From: Theionarchaea archaeon
GTDB taxonomy: Archaea > Methanobacteriota_B > Thermococci > Methanofastidiosales > SZ-28-30
Direction: 5' to 3'
NCBI GenBank assembly: GCA_018992685.1
Contig: JACVGT010000003.1
Span: 156,585-220,584, forward strand
DNA length: 64,000 nucleotides
Shown in pieces: positions 20,890 through 31,143 of the stretch; positions within the stretch are counted from its first letter, which is position 1, and every line of letters starts with the position of its first letter. Below the pieces are notes generated by a model. That model had not been told where the DNA came from and did not search any database. It saw only the letters and a program-made list of their open reading frames with translations. Made by a program: the position numbers and the translations under genes.

Positions 20890-22173
20890 ATGGACTACAA
20901 GGTAATCCACGATTCTTTACACGGGTCCATTAAACTGGAAGGTATATTCCTCGAATTGATGGATGCACCTGAGCTGCAGAGGCTTCATCATATCCGCCAA
21001 CTGGGAATGGCATATCTCGTATTCCCTGGCGCAAACCATACCCGCTTCTCGCATTCCTTGGGCACATATTTCATAGCTTCACAGATTGCAGAAGAGCTGC
21101 AGTTGTCTGAGAATGATCAGAGAATAGTCGCTGTGGCAGCCCTCCTTCACGACATCGGTCACGGCCCCTTTTCGCATACACTGGAATACGCATTTCATTC
21201 TCTTCACAGAATCAACCACACAGATCAGACATCCAGGATCATAACAGGCGAGATAGATATTATCCCTCAGCGCCCTCACGTGGAAAGGCACACTATCGCC
21301 CAAATCCTGGAGGACTATGACACCCACCCGAAGGAAGTGAGTGAACTCATTCAGGGTATGAAGGTTCCATATGAATGGACGCTGACTCCCTGGCTGGAAG
21401 ATAATCCTCAAAAGGTCAGTCCTTTGACCCAGATTATTCATGGAGAAATAGATGCAGATCAGCTGGACTACCTGCTGCGGGACTCCTACTACACTGGTGT
21501 AGCCTACGGAGTAGTTGATCTCCCCTATCTCTTGCACACGCTTGAGTTGCATAATACTACCCTGTCCATCAACCCGAAGGGCGTGGAAGCTGCAGAAGCC
21601 CTGCTTGTAGCCAGGTCTCTGATGTTCAGTTCGGTGTACTATCATCATGCAGTACGCATTGCAGAAACTATGCTCACCAGAGCAGCAGAAGATACCCTTG
21701 GAGAGCACCCAGAAATAATGGCCATGTCGGACGGGGAATTCTTTGCATATTTGGAAAAAGGAACACCATACCAACGGGATTTGGCTGCCCGGTTAAGGTA
21801 CAGGAATCTTTTCAAGAGAGTGTACATGGTCTCTGCAGAAGAATCTGAATATCCATTACAGGATGTCATAGCAGAATTGTCAGATTCAGAATCTCGAAAA
21901 GAGAAAGAACACACTCTCTGCAGGAAGGCAGGCATCCCCCAGGGATTTGCCTTGATTGACATTCCAGAAAGAGATATCTCTCTTTCTGAGCCTCGCATGG
22001 CACGGCCCAGTATTCTGGTGTATGATGGAGAATTCAGACGGCTGTCAGAATACACCCCTACAGCAGCAGCGCTTCAGAAAAGGAAAGTCCCCTCCTGGAG
22101 CCTCATGGTATCCTCGCCCCCTGAGTATGTGAAAAAGGTGAGAAGGGTCTGTGACAAAGTCATTTTCAGTTGA
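20890..22173 (+). CDS. HD-domain phosphohydrolase (dNTPase/SAMHD1-like)
   Basis: HTRFSHSLGT; LLHDIGHGPFSHTLE; GEIDADQLDYLLRDSYYTG. Confidence 0.93.
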   Translation: MDYKVIHDSLHGSIKLEGIFLELMDAPELQRLHHIRQLGMAYLVFPGANHTRFSHSLGTYFIASQIAEELQLSENDQRIVAVAALLHDIGHGPFSHTLEYAFHSLHRINHTDQTSRIITGEIDIIPQRPHVERHTIAQILEDYDTHPKEVSELIQGMKVPYEWTLTPWLEDNPQKVSPLTQIIHGEIDADQLDYLLRDSYYTGVAYGVVDLPYLLHTLELHNTTLSINPKGVEAAEALLVARSLMFSSVYYHHAVRIAETMLTRAAEDTLGEHPEIMAMSDGEFFAYLEKGTPYQRDLAARLRYRNLFKRVYMVSAEESEYPLQDVIAELSDSESRKEKEHTLCRKAGIPQGFALIDIPERDISLSEPRMARPSILVYDGEFRRLSEYTPTAAALQKRKVPSWSLMVSSPPEYVKKVRRVCDKVIFS

Positions 22174-22215
22174 ATGAACCCTTTGTGGGTCCATTCTCCG
22201 CTGTGAACAGCGAGA

Positions 22216-22247
22216 GAGGAAAAAAAAGGAAAAAAAAGGAAAAAAAC
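22216..22247 (-). terminator. T-rich (minus strand) putative terminator
   Basis: GAGGAAAAAAAAGGAAAAAAAAGG-type tract on plus gives repeated oligo-T on minus. Confidence 0.35.
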
Positions 22248-22309
22248 GCAGCACAGCCAAGTACTGCAAACAACAAAATTGCTTTTGATTCTCCTTATTT
22301 AAACTTTTT

Positions 22310-22600
22310 GCTGGCCAACCTCTTCTTCTGCGGCGGTTGAGTGTTGCCTGCAGTGAAGAGACACCCTAGGGACGTTTTGTCGGGTGAAAGCCAGATAGAT
22401 GTTCTGACGTATAGATACGCGTACCTGAGAATCAGCGAGGAGTCATTTGGAGGACGCCCTCTGTGACAAGACACAGCCGATAGTATGAGATTGAGAACGA
22501 CACCCGTCCGCCGGATATCCACACTCTCCAAATGGCCCCTCTTGACAGAAGGCCACCAGTAGATCGACATGTAGAACATTTCTGCACACTATTTGCAAGA
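22310..22600. ncRNA. Candidate structured RNA (strand unresolved)
   Basis: GC-rich block between AT-rich flanks; inverted repeat CATTTGGAG/CTCCAAATG, hairpins CGTATAGATACG and CTGTGACAAGACACAG; TATA-like elements on both sides. Confidence 0.35.
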
Positions 22601-22930
22601 TTCACAATGTAATTATCATGAGCAAGTATCCTCTTTGAGAAGTTAAACCTCTTTTTTATATGAAGTTCAATGAAACAGCGTTTTGACTATTTCATTCATC
22701 CTATATTACCTCTACCGATTCACCAATTGGTGAGAGGGAATATAAAAGTTTGCTCCATGTGGGGAGCGGTAAGACCTTTAGAGAGATTTCTGACCACACG
22801 GTCAGGAAGATAAAGAGAATAGTGTACCCTTTTCTGGAACTACCTGGAAGACATAGTTTATGAGCCATCGAAAATAGCTATAGAATATCCAGAAGAACCT
22901 CCCGAAAAAGGAAGTTCACATTATGGATGG

Positions 22931-23356
22931 ATGATATTCCCCTACGTTAGGTACAATTTGAGGACTGGTTACACACCCATCGTGAAGAAGTTACATATAG
23001 CTTTTGATTCTTTCTGCAAGGGAATTGACTATCTATTAAATATATCTACAGTATTATTACCTTATTACCCGTTAGGATTCAAGTTATACTCACAGCAGTT
23101 TCTCGTTTTCTGGTCGGACTACGAAGATTTACTATGCAAGTCTTTTAGTTTTCTACCGTGCCACACGTCAATTACCAAGGCAGATGATGCCATATTTGTA
23201 TATGTAAGTGTTGAGAAAGGGCTGCTTGAAAAAAGGTTACTTCAATTCTGTTTTAAGATGAGTGATATGGGATATATTGACCGCTTTTGGAGTTCAATCC
23301 CCATATATCACCGGATACCTGATGAGCATGGACTAACCAGGACTTCCACCACCTGA
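22931..23356 (+). CDS. Hypothetical protein, possibly a degraded ORF
   Basis: 141-aa ORF with low similarity to anything recognised; surrounding sequence is AT-rich and looks decayed. Confidence 0.3.
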   Translation: MIFPYVRYNLRTGYTPIVKKLHIAFDSFCKGIDYLLNISTVLLPYYPLGFKLYSQQFLVFWSDYEDLLCKSFSFLPCHTSITKADDAIFVYVSVEKGLLEKRLLQFCFKMSDMGYIDRFWSSIPIYHRIPDEHGLTRTSTT

Positions 23357-23393
23357 ACCTCCATCTCCACATATACTACTATCTTGAATCCCC

Positions 23394-23454
23394 TTCAATA
23401 GTTCAAGTGGGATTATGTTCAATAGTTCAAGTGGGATTATGTTCAATGGTTCAA
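23394..23454. repeat. 24-bp tandem repeat, 2 perfect copies plus a diverged partial third
   Basis: TTCAATAGTTCAAGTGGGATTATG x2, then TTCAATGGTTCAA. Confidence 0.9.
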
Positions 23455-23751
23455 AGGGCCAATCCTTTAGAAAGTTCATACATCTTCACCTCACTGCTAC
23501 TTTACAGAACTGATTAAAAATATTTGGGTAATAATTGCGTAAAAAACTGGAAGTTAAATGTGCATATTTATTCCACTGTAATTGACTAAAGCAATCTATG
23601 AGACATCCTGGTTCAAAGCTATTGTTGTATGGATAGCGTACATCATAGTGATTGTGATTGTTTTGGTGATCCTGGCAGTCCTTGGAATTGTAGCAGGGCT
23701 GGTTTTTCTGTAAGTGCCCATATCCTTTCTCTTTTCATCTACTTCCTCTCA

Positions 23752-24444
23752 TTACACTGGCTGTTCTTCCAGTACGAAATTCATGAGTTTCATCTCAGCT
23801 TTACGCAAGTGCTCCCACGCTGTGCTGGTGCTGATCCCCATGTCAACAGCTATGGTCTTGATATCAGTTTTCCGGGGAAATGAATAGTATCCGTGTTCAA
23901 AAGCAGCATGGATTATCTTCCGCTGCATTTCTGTGAGGTGAACGTCACCTGAAAGCGGCCAGGACCACTTCAGGAAGGACATTTTTCTGGCGTGATCATT
24001 GCGCACAATTTTCTTTATCTTGTATTCCAGGTTCGCCTTGGTGAGGAGATCGAAGTACTCCTGCAGTGATACGTCTTTGTACACAATCCCCGAGATCACT
24101 TCCTTTTCCTCCTGGACTATGATTGGATAATCAAGGATAAATCCCATTTTGTTGGTCTCTCTGATGACGGAATTTGCCTCAGGTCCAATGATGTACCTCA
24201 ACTTGGTAATGTTTTCTGCACTGACGACATCAATGATGGTGACGTCGTCTGGAACATGAGAAATGCACTGCTGGACCTCATGATTGTGTTCAGCCTTTGA
24301 GAATTTCACTGATAATTCAATGTACACACTCCCATCTTTGAATACGTCTGCTCGATCTATGAGACATGTCTTGACATGATCCAACCTGGAGACTCTGTTG
24401 CACAATCCTCCTGTGTGGTATATGTTTAGACGAGCATAATACAT
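23752..24444 (-). CDS. Transcriptional regulator with Bat-type (HTH_10-like) C-terminal HTH
   Basis: C-terminal LTEMQRKIIHAAFEHGYYSFPRKTDIKTIAVDMGISTSTAWEHLRKAEMKLM. Confidence 0.85.
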   Translation of the reverse strand: MYYARLNIYHTGGLCNRVSRLDHVKTCLIDRADVFKDGSVYIELSVKFSKAEHNHEVQQCISHVPDDVTIIDVVSAENITKLRYIIGPEANSVIRETNKMGFILDYPIIVQEEKEVISGIVYKDVSLQEYFDLLTKANLEYKIKKIVRNDHARKMSFLKWSWPLSGDVHLTEMQRKIIHAAFEHGYYSFPRKTDIKTIAVDMGISTSTAWEHLRKAEMKLMNFVLEEQPV

Positions 24445-24803
24445 TACGTCTACTTTTTCTTCCTTGTTTTTAAGGGTTTCCCGGATTCAATGTTAATTTG
24501 AGAAACCGGAGCTATTTTTAGTTGGTAGAAATAAAGGAGATTCTTTATTTCGAAAGAATCCCAAAAAATAAAAGAAGTATCTTTTACCTTATATTACAAG
24601 AACTCTGTTCATTGCTGGGTAAAACTACTATCAAGAACCGTGAGACTTTTCCTTTCAGGAGTATCATTATTTTCATGAAGTATTCTGGTGCATAGTCCAG
24701 CCTCTTTCGTCACGTCTTCGTGTGATTTTGCCTGCAAATCCACTAAGAATGAGTCAGATGGATTATTCAGGCAGCTTTCGTTCTGAAATGGACAGTCAAG
24801 GAA

Positions 24804-26069
24804 CTACCAGGCCATGTTATAGTGGGTTTTCATCAGTTCCACGAATTTGTCCCACTCTCCTCCCACAGGATCAGGTAGAGAAAAGTGAGTCTCAATAACA
24901 TCCGGGTCTTTCAATCCTCCACCTGTGATTACGCTTACTACAGTGTCTTGGGCATCTATATGTCCCGAGTCATGCAGAGTTTTGGCCGCAGCAATCGCAG
25001 CAGCAGAAGTTGTGCTGGCATAAATACCCTCGTGAGTCGCCAGGGAGAAGACGGCTTCCAGAATGTCACCATCTTCTACCGTAAGGGCCACACCCCCTGA
25101 GTCTTTTACAGCTCTGTAAGCCTGGTAACCCACCTGTGGCACCAGAATGTGCTTGGCAATGGTGGGGGCAGTTTCAACTCTCTGGATGCATTCTGCACCG
25201 CTGGTGAGGGTCTTGGTAAGAGATCCCCCAGCAGATGACTCAACAGCCACCATCTGGGGAAGTGCGTCAATGAACCCTGTGGTATAGAGATCCTGGAACC
25301 CTCTCCACACGGCAAACAGCCCAAATCCCATTCCAGTGGGAACGATCACATAGTCTGGAACATTCCATGAAAGCTGTTCGCAGATTTCAAATGCCACAGT
25401 TTTTCTCCCTTCTTCACTGTAAGGATCTCCTGTGGGTGATCTGGTGTAGCTGCTGACGGGATGTGCATGCAATGTGTCCACGCATGTTTTCATGAGGACA
25501 TACCTGTCTTCGTATTTCTTCAGGTAGACCACCTTTCCACCATACGAGAGGGTCTGCAAGATGGCCTGCATGGATTCGTCCTGGTTTTCAAAACTGATTA
25601 CCTGGAGACCGGAGACAGCCCCGTACGCTGCCGCTGCAGCAGCAGTATTTCCCCCTCCCGCGATGAGATGGCGGGATCCGAACTTCCTTGCCACGGTAGC
25701 TCCCACAGCAGCCGATCTGTCCTTGAACGTGTGGGTGGGATTCCTTGATTCATCTTTAGCACACAAATGATGGAGTCCAAGGGCTGGGCCCAGTTTCCTG
25801 CAGGGCAGAAGGGGGGTTCCTCCCTCTCCCAGAGTAAGACTCGATTCAGGGTCAACAGGAAGGAATTCCTGCCACTTCCATACTCCCTGCACGCACCTTT
25901 TCTTCAACACTTTCCTAGATACAGTCTCTTTTATCTTCTCGTAATCATAGTCGACAACGACGTTTGATTGAAACCGATCCGTCTTGCAGCGTGGGCACCC
26001 CTCGAACATCCGCTCCAGTGGGTACTGAGCTCCACAATGCAAGCATTTCAGCATACGCTCATACATCAT
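24804..26069 (-). CDS. PLP-dependent threonine synthase-like protein (with zinc ribbon)
   Basis: LKCLHCGAQYPLERMFEGCPRCKT; LGEGGTPLLPCRKLG; NPTHTFKDRSAAVG; start at 26069 follows a good RBS. Confidence 0.88.
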   Translation of the reverse strand: MMYERMLKCLHCGAQYPLERMFEGCPRCKTDRFQSNVVVDYDYEKIKETVSRKVLKKRCVQGVWKWQEFLPVDPESSLTLGEGGTPLLPCRKLGPALGLHHLCAKDESRNPTHTFKDRSAAVGATVARKFGSRHLIAGGGNTAAAAAAYGAVSGLQVISFENQDESMQAILQTLSYGGKVVYLKKYEDRYVLMKTCVDTLHAHPVSSYTRSPTGDPYSEEGRKTVAFEICEQLSWNVPDYVIVPTGMGFGLFAVWRGFQDLYTTGFIDALPQMVAVESSAGGSLTKTLTSGAECIQRVETAPTIAKHILVPQVGYQAYRAVKDSGGVALTVEDGDILEAVFSLATHEGIYASTTSAAAIAAAKTLHDSGHIDAQDTVVSVITGGGLKDPDVIETHFSLPDPVGGEWDKFVELMKTHYNMAW

Positions 26070-27168
26070 TCTTCCTCCTTGAAACCATGTCCACGATCTC
26101 CTCAGGAGCCATTCCGCTGAGTCCCAAGCGCTCACATGTCACTCCCCTTTCCCAGTAGTCAGTACCGTCAACCACTGACCAAGCCCCAACCAACATTCTG
26201 GCACCAGGAGCTGGAATCTTGAGCATATCACACAGGGAGACGAGTGGAACAAGGCCATAGATTAATTCTTCCCGGACATAGCTCAAAGGATCTGGTAACA
26301 CGTACTCACGGACGGCCTCCCAGTTCTTGATTGTCTGATAGGTCGTCTCTCCCTTCACTGCGTAATAGTCCTGAATCATTGTGGCTGCACTCTTGAGATC
26401 CAGCCCCAGAGTATGGCACAGGGCCAGCCGTTCTGAATCCGCAGCGTCCACAGCCCTTGCAACTCTGGGGGATATTCCCTCCGAATAGAACCAGAAGGTT
26501 TCAGAGTCCTCTTCTACACGGTTCATGTTGAAAAGAGCAATTGGCACGTGGATCACGGGGTTATAATTTTCAAGGCTGGTTTCCAGAACACTTCGCCCCG
26601 GAACGAGTTGCGGCACATAGGCATGGAGCTTCTCATACACAGAATTCAGTCTATCTGGAGGGTAGGTTGCCATTCTCACAGTACTCTTTTCTCCGGAAAT
26701 ACGGACGTGACCTGGTTCCACCACTCTGCAGGCCAGTGGCAACAGGGTCGTTTCTGCTATTGTGACGTCAGTTCGATCAGATTCTCTTAAGAGATGCTGG
26801 AGTCTCAGGGCGGCCCAGTATCCAGTGAACACGACAATGACTGCATGCTCCTGAAGATAGGGGAGACTCTGTTCTACCAATGACTCGTGCCCTCCAGCTC
26901 GTGCAGTGACCAGTACATAGGGAACATTGGAAACGACAGTTTCAAGATCACACGACGCTGCCTGTATTGCAGCCTCTCCTTCCAGGATTCCTGATACCTT
27001 CAGTCTGCGAGAGCCGGCAAGGGAGGCAATCCTTTCTGGGGTTCTGTTGTAGAGAAAAAGATCGTGGCCTTTGAGGGCTAGATAGCCAGCAATCCCCTGC
27101 CCGGCACTGCCAGCTCCCAGGACTGCAAATTTCACATAGATTCCTCCTGCAGCCAACATGAGTGGCAA
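26059..27168 (-). CDS. NAD/NADP octopine/nopaline dehydrogenase-family protein
   Basis: FAVLGAGSAGQGIAGYLALKGHDLFLYNRTPERI; C-terminal helical domain; may start at GTG 27135. Confidence 0.82.
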   Translation of the reverse strand: MPLMLAAGGIYVKFAVLGAGSAGQGIAGYLALKGHDLFLYNRTPERIASLAGSRRLKVSGILEGEAAIQAASCDLETVVSNVPYVLVTARAGGHESLVEQSLPYLQEHAVIVVFTGYWAALRLQHLLRESDRTDVTIAETTLLPLACRVVEPGHVRISGEKSTVRMATYPPDRLNSVYEKLHAYVPQLVPGRSVLETSLENYNPVIHVPIALFNMNRVEEDSETFWFYSEGISPRVARAVDAADSERLALCHTLGLDLKSAATMIQDYYAVKGETTYQTIKNWEAVREYVLPDPLSYVREELIYGLVPLVSLCDMLKIPAPGARMLVGAWSVVDGTDYWERGVTCERLGLSGMAPEEIVDMVSRRKNDV

Positions 27169-27314
27169 TCTTCACTCAGTTGGGATTACCCCTTGTGGCG
27201 GAATCTTAAATTATTATTGCCTGAATACTTCGGCAAAGTTCTTATAAACAATTGTTCACAAATAATGAGCTAGGATTGGCAGGATTCGCATTCTGTTAAT
27301 CGAGAGGTGATTCT

Positions 27315-28442
27315 ATGTCAGATTGTTCAGTTATTGGGATGAATAAAGACGATCTGGACACACCGTGTCTCCTGGTAGATTTGGATGTTGTTGAAAAGAA
27401 CATTAAGACAATGGCTGACTACTATAGAAAGAAGGAAGGTGCAGCCCTGCGTCCCCATCAAAAAGGACACAGACTTCCTATAATAGGAAAGAAACAGGTT
27501 GAAGCGGGAGCCAAAGGAGTTTCTATGACCTCTCTGGGTCTTGCAGAGTATTATGCACAGTGTGGATTCTCAGATATCCTGGTGACCAATGAGGTGGCAG
27601 GGTATAACAAGATGAGACGGGTAGCAACTCTCTCCAAACAGGCAGATGTCACTGTGGGCGTAGATAGTATCGAAAATGCGATGAAGCTGGGAGATGTGGC
27701 ACGCGAGATGGACACAGTGATACAGGTAGGTGTAGAACTCTACATGGGAACGGGCACGTGTGGAGTAGACATGAAAGATGCAGGGTCTCTGATAAAGAAG
27801 ATCACCACGGTAGGTGGAGTCATGTTCAGGGGTGTCTGGTGGCACCAGGGTTCTCTGGCTGATATTATTAACTGGGAGGAAAGAAAACAGGCCCATTTCA
27901 AGACTCTGGATAGGGTGGCCATGCTGAAGTCAGAGCTTGAGAAAGAGGATATTTCTCTTGAGATTATCAGTGGAGGATTTACGTGTACCTGGGACATCAC
28001 CCCTGAGTACGGTGGACTGGAGAATGTTGAGGTTCAGGCCGGAAGCTATGTATTCAGTGACTGGTGTTCCCACGAAAGCGAAGGGCTCGATGTATTTGAC
28101 TATGCATTGACTGTCCTGACCAGATGCATCAGTCGGCCCCAGCCAGATGAGATATGCTTCGATGCAGGCATGAATGCGTGTTCTGATGAACACACTGACA
28201 GCTATTTGAATGTCGTGGGGTTCAAGATCAAAGGCATGGAAGGGATAAAGAGGGTAAAACAGCGTGAAGAATTGTCCATGGTGAAGGTTGAAAAGCCTCC
28301 ATCAGATATTCGTATAGGAGATACCGTGGAGTTGATACCTCCTCATTCTGATACCACGGCCAAGCTTCATGACAGGTATTACGGAGTACGCAAAGGGAGA
28401 GTAGAAGCTGTTTTTCCTAACTACGGAAGGGGACTTCTCTAG
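27315..28442 (+). CDS. DSD1/D-threonine aldolase-like PLP enzyme (alanine racemase N-terminal fold)
   Basis: DLDTPCLLVDLDVVEKNIKTMADYY...LRPHQKGHR; C-terminal PPHSDTTAKLHDRYYGVRKGRVEAVFP metal-binding region. Confidence 0.85.
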   Translation: MSDCSVIGMNKDDLDTPCLLVDLDVVEKNIKTMADYYRKKEGAALRPHQKGHRLPIIGKKQVEAGAKGVSMTSLGLAEYYAQCGFSDILVTNEVAGYNKMRRVATLSKQADVTVGVDSIENAMKLGDVAREMDTVIQVGVELYMGTGTCGVDMKDAGSLIKKITTVGGVMFRGVWWHQGSLADIINWEERKQAHFKTLDRVAMLKSELEKEDISLEIISGGFTCTWDITPEYGGLENVEVQAGSYVFSDWCSHESEGLDVFDYALTVLTRCISRPQPDEICFDAGMNACSDEHTDSYLNVVGFKIKGMEGIKRVKQREELSMVKVEKPPSDIRIGDTVELIPPHSDTTAKLHDRYYGVRKGRVEAVFPNYGRGLL

Positions 28443-28462
28443 GGTAATGTGAGGAGTGTGTC

Positions 28463-30145
28463 ATGAAGATCACGACTGTAGAAAAAGCGTATGACATTGT
28501 GGTAGTGGGGGGAGGAGGTGCAGGCGCTCAGGCGGCCCTTTCTGCTTCTGCTACTGCCAGTGACCTGAAGATAGCACTTGTTGACAAGGGCATCCTAGGG
28601 AGATCGGGGTGCACGATTTTAGGCAGTTTTTCCTGCAATGCAGCTCTCGGTTCCGGGGGATCTGGAGATAGCCCTCGGGCACATTTTCTGGACACGATCA
28701 AGGAAGGACGATACATCAATGACCAATCGCTGGTGAGAGTGTATACTGAAAAGGCACCAGAACGTGTTGTGGCCCTGCACAGAGAAGGTCCCGTTTTTGA
28801 AGAGGAGGATGGGGAACTGAAGCAGGATATGGTACCTGGACACTCGTTTCCCCGGGCAGTCTTCAACAATCTGCATACAGGGAAGAGTATGATTGTGGCT
28901 CTGATGAAACAGGTGAAGAGAGCCCCTATAGATGTATATGATGAATGCATGATCTTTGACGTGGTGTGTGAGGGCAATGAAATCCGAGGAGTAGTTGCAT
29001 ACGACCTCGCAGGCAGGATCATAGTCTTTTCATGCAAGGCAGTGATCATTGCAGCTGGAGGATGTGGGCAGCTCTACCCTCACAGTACTACCAGCAGGGG
29101 AGCAACAGGAGATGGACTCGTCTTGGCCTACAAAGCGGGAGCAGAGCTTCAGGACCTGGAATTCATCCAGTTTTTTCCCACAGCTCAATGTTATCCTCGG
29201 CTGTTGAAATTAAACCCCACCATACCTTCTATGCTGCGCTACAAGGGGGGGTGTAGATTGTACAATGCAGAAGGCCATGAATTCATGAAGGAAAAGAATC
29301 CCCAGTGGCGGTTTAGCGTAACCCGAGACGAGCTGTCCAAAGCTATCTATACGGAAATCAAGGAGGGAAGAGGAACTCCTCATGGCGGGGTGTACATGGA
29401 TGTCCTCCATCTGACAGAACAGGAAATCACTGATATATTCTCATTTGCCAACCTTTTTGATGACCTGTTGAAGACAGGCATAGACTTGCGAAAGGATCGA
29501 ATTGAGACGACTGTTGCAGCTCATTTTTCCATGGGCGGCATTCGGGTTGATGAGACCTTCGCTACATGTGTTGGCGGGCTGTTTGCTGCAGGGGAAGCTG
29601 CTGCAGGGATACACGGGGCAAACAGGCTGCCGGGAAATGCGTTGTCAGAGATTCTGGTGACAGGGCACGAAGCAGGAAGGAGAGCTGCAGAATACGCACG
29701 CAAGACGGAATTCCACGAGATCGAGGGAACAGAGAGTGTCAGGAAGATTGAGGGCACCATGGAGAGAACAGGTGACAGTACCCCCATAGCCATGAAGAAG
29801 GAGATACAGAGGACACTGTGGGAACACGCAGGAGTAGTCAGGAACGAGAAAGGACTCATGAATGGCATAGCAACACTTGAGAGAATAAGAGAAGATATGT
29901 CAAGAGTTGAGATATCCACTGAGACGTTGGTGTGGAATAAAGAACTGGTAGACTTCCTTGAAATGGAGTTCATGGTGGAAATGGGTCTGCTGTTGACCAG
30001 AGCAGCACTATTCAGGACAGAATCGAGGGGATCCCACTTCAGAGAGGATTACCCTGAGAGTGATTCATCCTGGATAGTAAATGTCGTGCTGCGCAACGGA
30101 ACCTGTAGAAGGGAACCCGTGATGATGGAGGAATCAGATGACTGA
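28463..30145 (+). CDS. FAD-binding fumarate reductase/succinate dehydrogenase/L-aspartate oxidase-like flavoprotein
   Basis: YDIVVVGGGGAGAQAALSA; AAHFSMGGIRVDE; GLFAAGEAAAGIHGANRLPGNALSE. Confidence 0.92.
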   Translation: MKITTVEKAYDIVVVGGGGAGAQAALSASATASDLKIALVDKGILGRSGCTILGSFSCNAALGSGGSGDSPRAHFLDTIKEGRYINDQSLVRVYTEKAPERVVALHREGPVFEEEDGELKQDMVPGHSFPRAVFNNLHTGKSMIVALMKQVKRAPIDVYDECMIFDVVCEGNEIRGVVAYDLAGRIIVFSCKAVIIAAGGCGQLYPHSTTSRGATGDGLVLAYKAGAELQDLEFIQFFPTAQCYPRLLKLNPTIPSMLRYKGGCRLYNAEGHEFMKEKNPQWRFSVTRDELSKAIYTEIKEGRGTPHGGVYMDVLHLTEQEITDIFSFANLFDDLLKTGIDLRKDRIETTVAAHFSMGGIRVDETFATCVGGLFAAGEAAAGIHGANRLPGNALSEILVTGHEAGRRAAEYARKTEFHEIEGTESVRKIEGTMERTGDSTPIAMKKEIQRTLWEHAGVVRNEKGLMNGIATLERIREDMSRVEISTETLVWNKELVDFLEMEFMVEMGLLLTRAALFRTESRGSHFREDYPESDSSWIVNVVLRNGTCRREPVMMEESDD

Positions 30146-30452
30146 AACTGCAATAGTCACCATTTTTAGATTTAATCCAGAAAGAGACGATTGTCCCAGA
30201 ATGGAGGAATTCGAAATACCATTTGACCCGAAAAAGACTGTTCTGGAGGTTCTGCAATACATTTACGAAGAAAAGGATGGATCACTGGCCTTCAGAGAGT
30301 CCTGCAGGTCTGGGTTCTGCAGCACGTGCGGGGTCACTGTTGATGGGAACCGCTGCCTGGCGTGCACAACCTACATGAAAAGAAAAATGACGATAGAACC
30401 TCTTGCACATCACAGAGTACTGAGAGACCTTGTAGTCGAGATGAAGAAGTGA
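30138..30452 (+). CDS. Stand-alone 2Fe-2S ferredoxin-domain protein (SdhB/FrdB N-terminal domain only)
   Basis: ESCRSGFCSTCGVTVDGNRCLACTTY; no C-terminal 4Fe-4S/3Fe-4S domain; overlaps flavoprotein stop. Confidence 0.87.
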   Translation: MTETAIVTIFRFNPERDDCPRMEEFEIPFDPKKTVLEVLQYIYEEKDGSLAFRESCRSGFCSTCGVTVDGNRCLACTTYMKRKMTIEPLAHHRVLRDLVVEMKK

Positions 30453-30554
30453 ACAATTCTCTCTCTGTAATTTTTCCTGAAGACGCACTCTCTCGGGGGT
30501 TGTTCTCTTTGTTTGAGGAAATCTTTTTAAGGAAGGCCAGCAAAATGACATGAG

Positions 30555-30905
30555 GTGCAAAAAATGGCAGATTGGACAGCCCTAGGAACCGGGCTTATCA
30601 TAAACGTGATCCTAGGGACAATTGTACTGCACTTGGCGGCACGATTTGGGAAGGTTGACGACGCGACCATAGTGAAAGCATTTATGGCTGCATTGATCGT
30701 TGCAATATTGGGGCTGGTTCTTGGCTACGTCTACTATCTGGGCGGAATCATTGCGTTCATCCTGGCAATAGTAGTCATCAAATATGTGTACGCCACCAGC
30801 TGGGGAAAGGCAGTCATTACGTGGATACTGTACATCATCCTGATGATCGTCCTCCTCATCATTGTTGGATTGATCCTTGGGGTGTCTTACCTTGCACTTG
30901 GGTGA
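30555..30905 (+). CDS. Small multi-spanning membrane protein
   Basis: 116 aa with 3-4 hydrophobic segments. Confidence 0.7.
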   Translation: MQKMADWTALGTGLIINVILGTIVLHLAARFGKVDDATIVKAFMAALIVAILGLVLGYVYYLGGIIAFILAIVVIKYVYATSWGKAVITWILYIILMIVLLIIVGLILGVSYLALG

Positions 30906-30907
30906 CC

Positions 30908-30957
30908 TGTTTCTTTCTTTTCCTTTTTTCTTTTCGGTTTTTTCTTTCGTCTCTTTG
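30908..30957 (+). terminator. Pyrimidine/T-rich putative terminator
   Basis: CTGTTTCTTTCTTTTCCTTTTTTCTTTTCGGTTTTTTC directly after the stop codon. Confidence 0.5.
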
Positions 30958-31143
30958 AGTGGTACGCTGCAGAGGGTCGTTCACCTGAAAAGCACCCGAA
31001 TTCGGTACCATCGACATTTTTGTCCCACGGCATGACAAAAGAAAGATATTTACATGCCATACTGAGTCTCTATGATCACTTAAAAGAATTCAGACTGAAG
31101 TGTGTGGGAAAACTCTTAAGAACCGTTCTTTCAATATCAATGT

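Noticed and set aside
21079-21774. 231-aa minus-strand ORF
   Set aside because: Antisense to the HD-domain protein; no recognisable domain.
23281-23330. GGAGTTCAATCCCC resembling a tRNA T-arm
   Set aside because: No matching acceptor, D or anticodon arms; inside an ORF.
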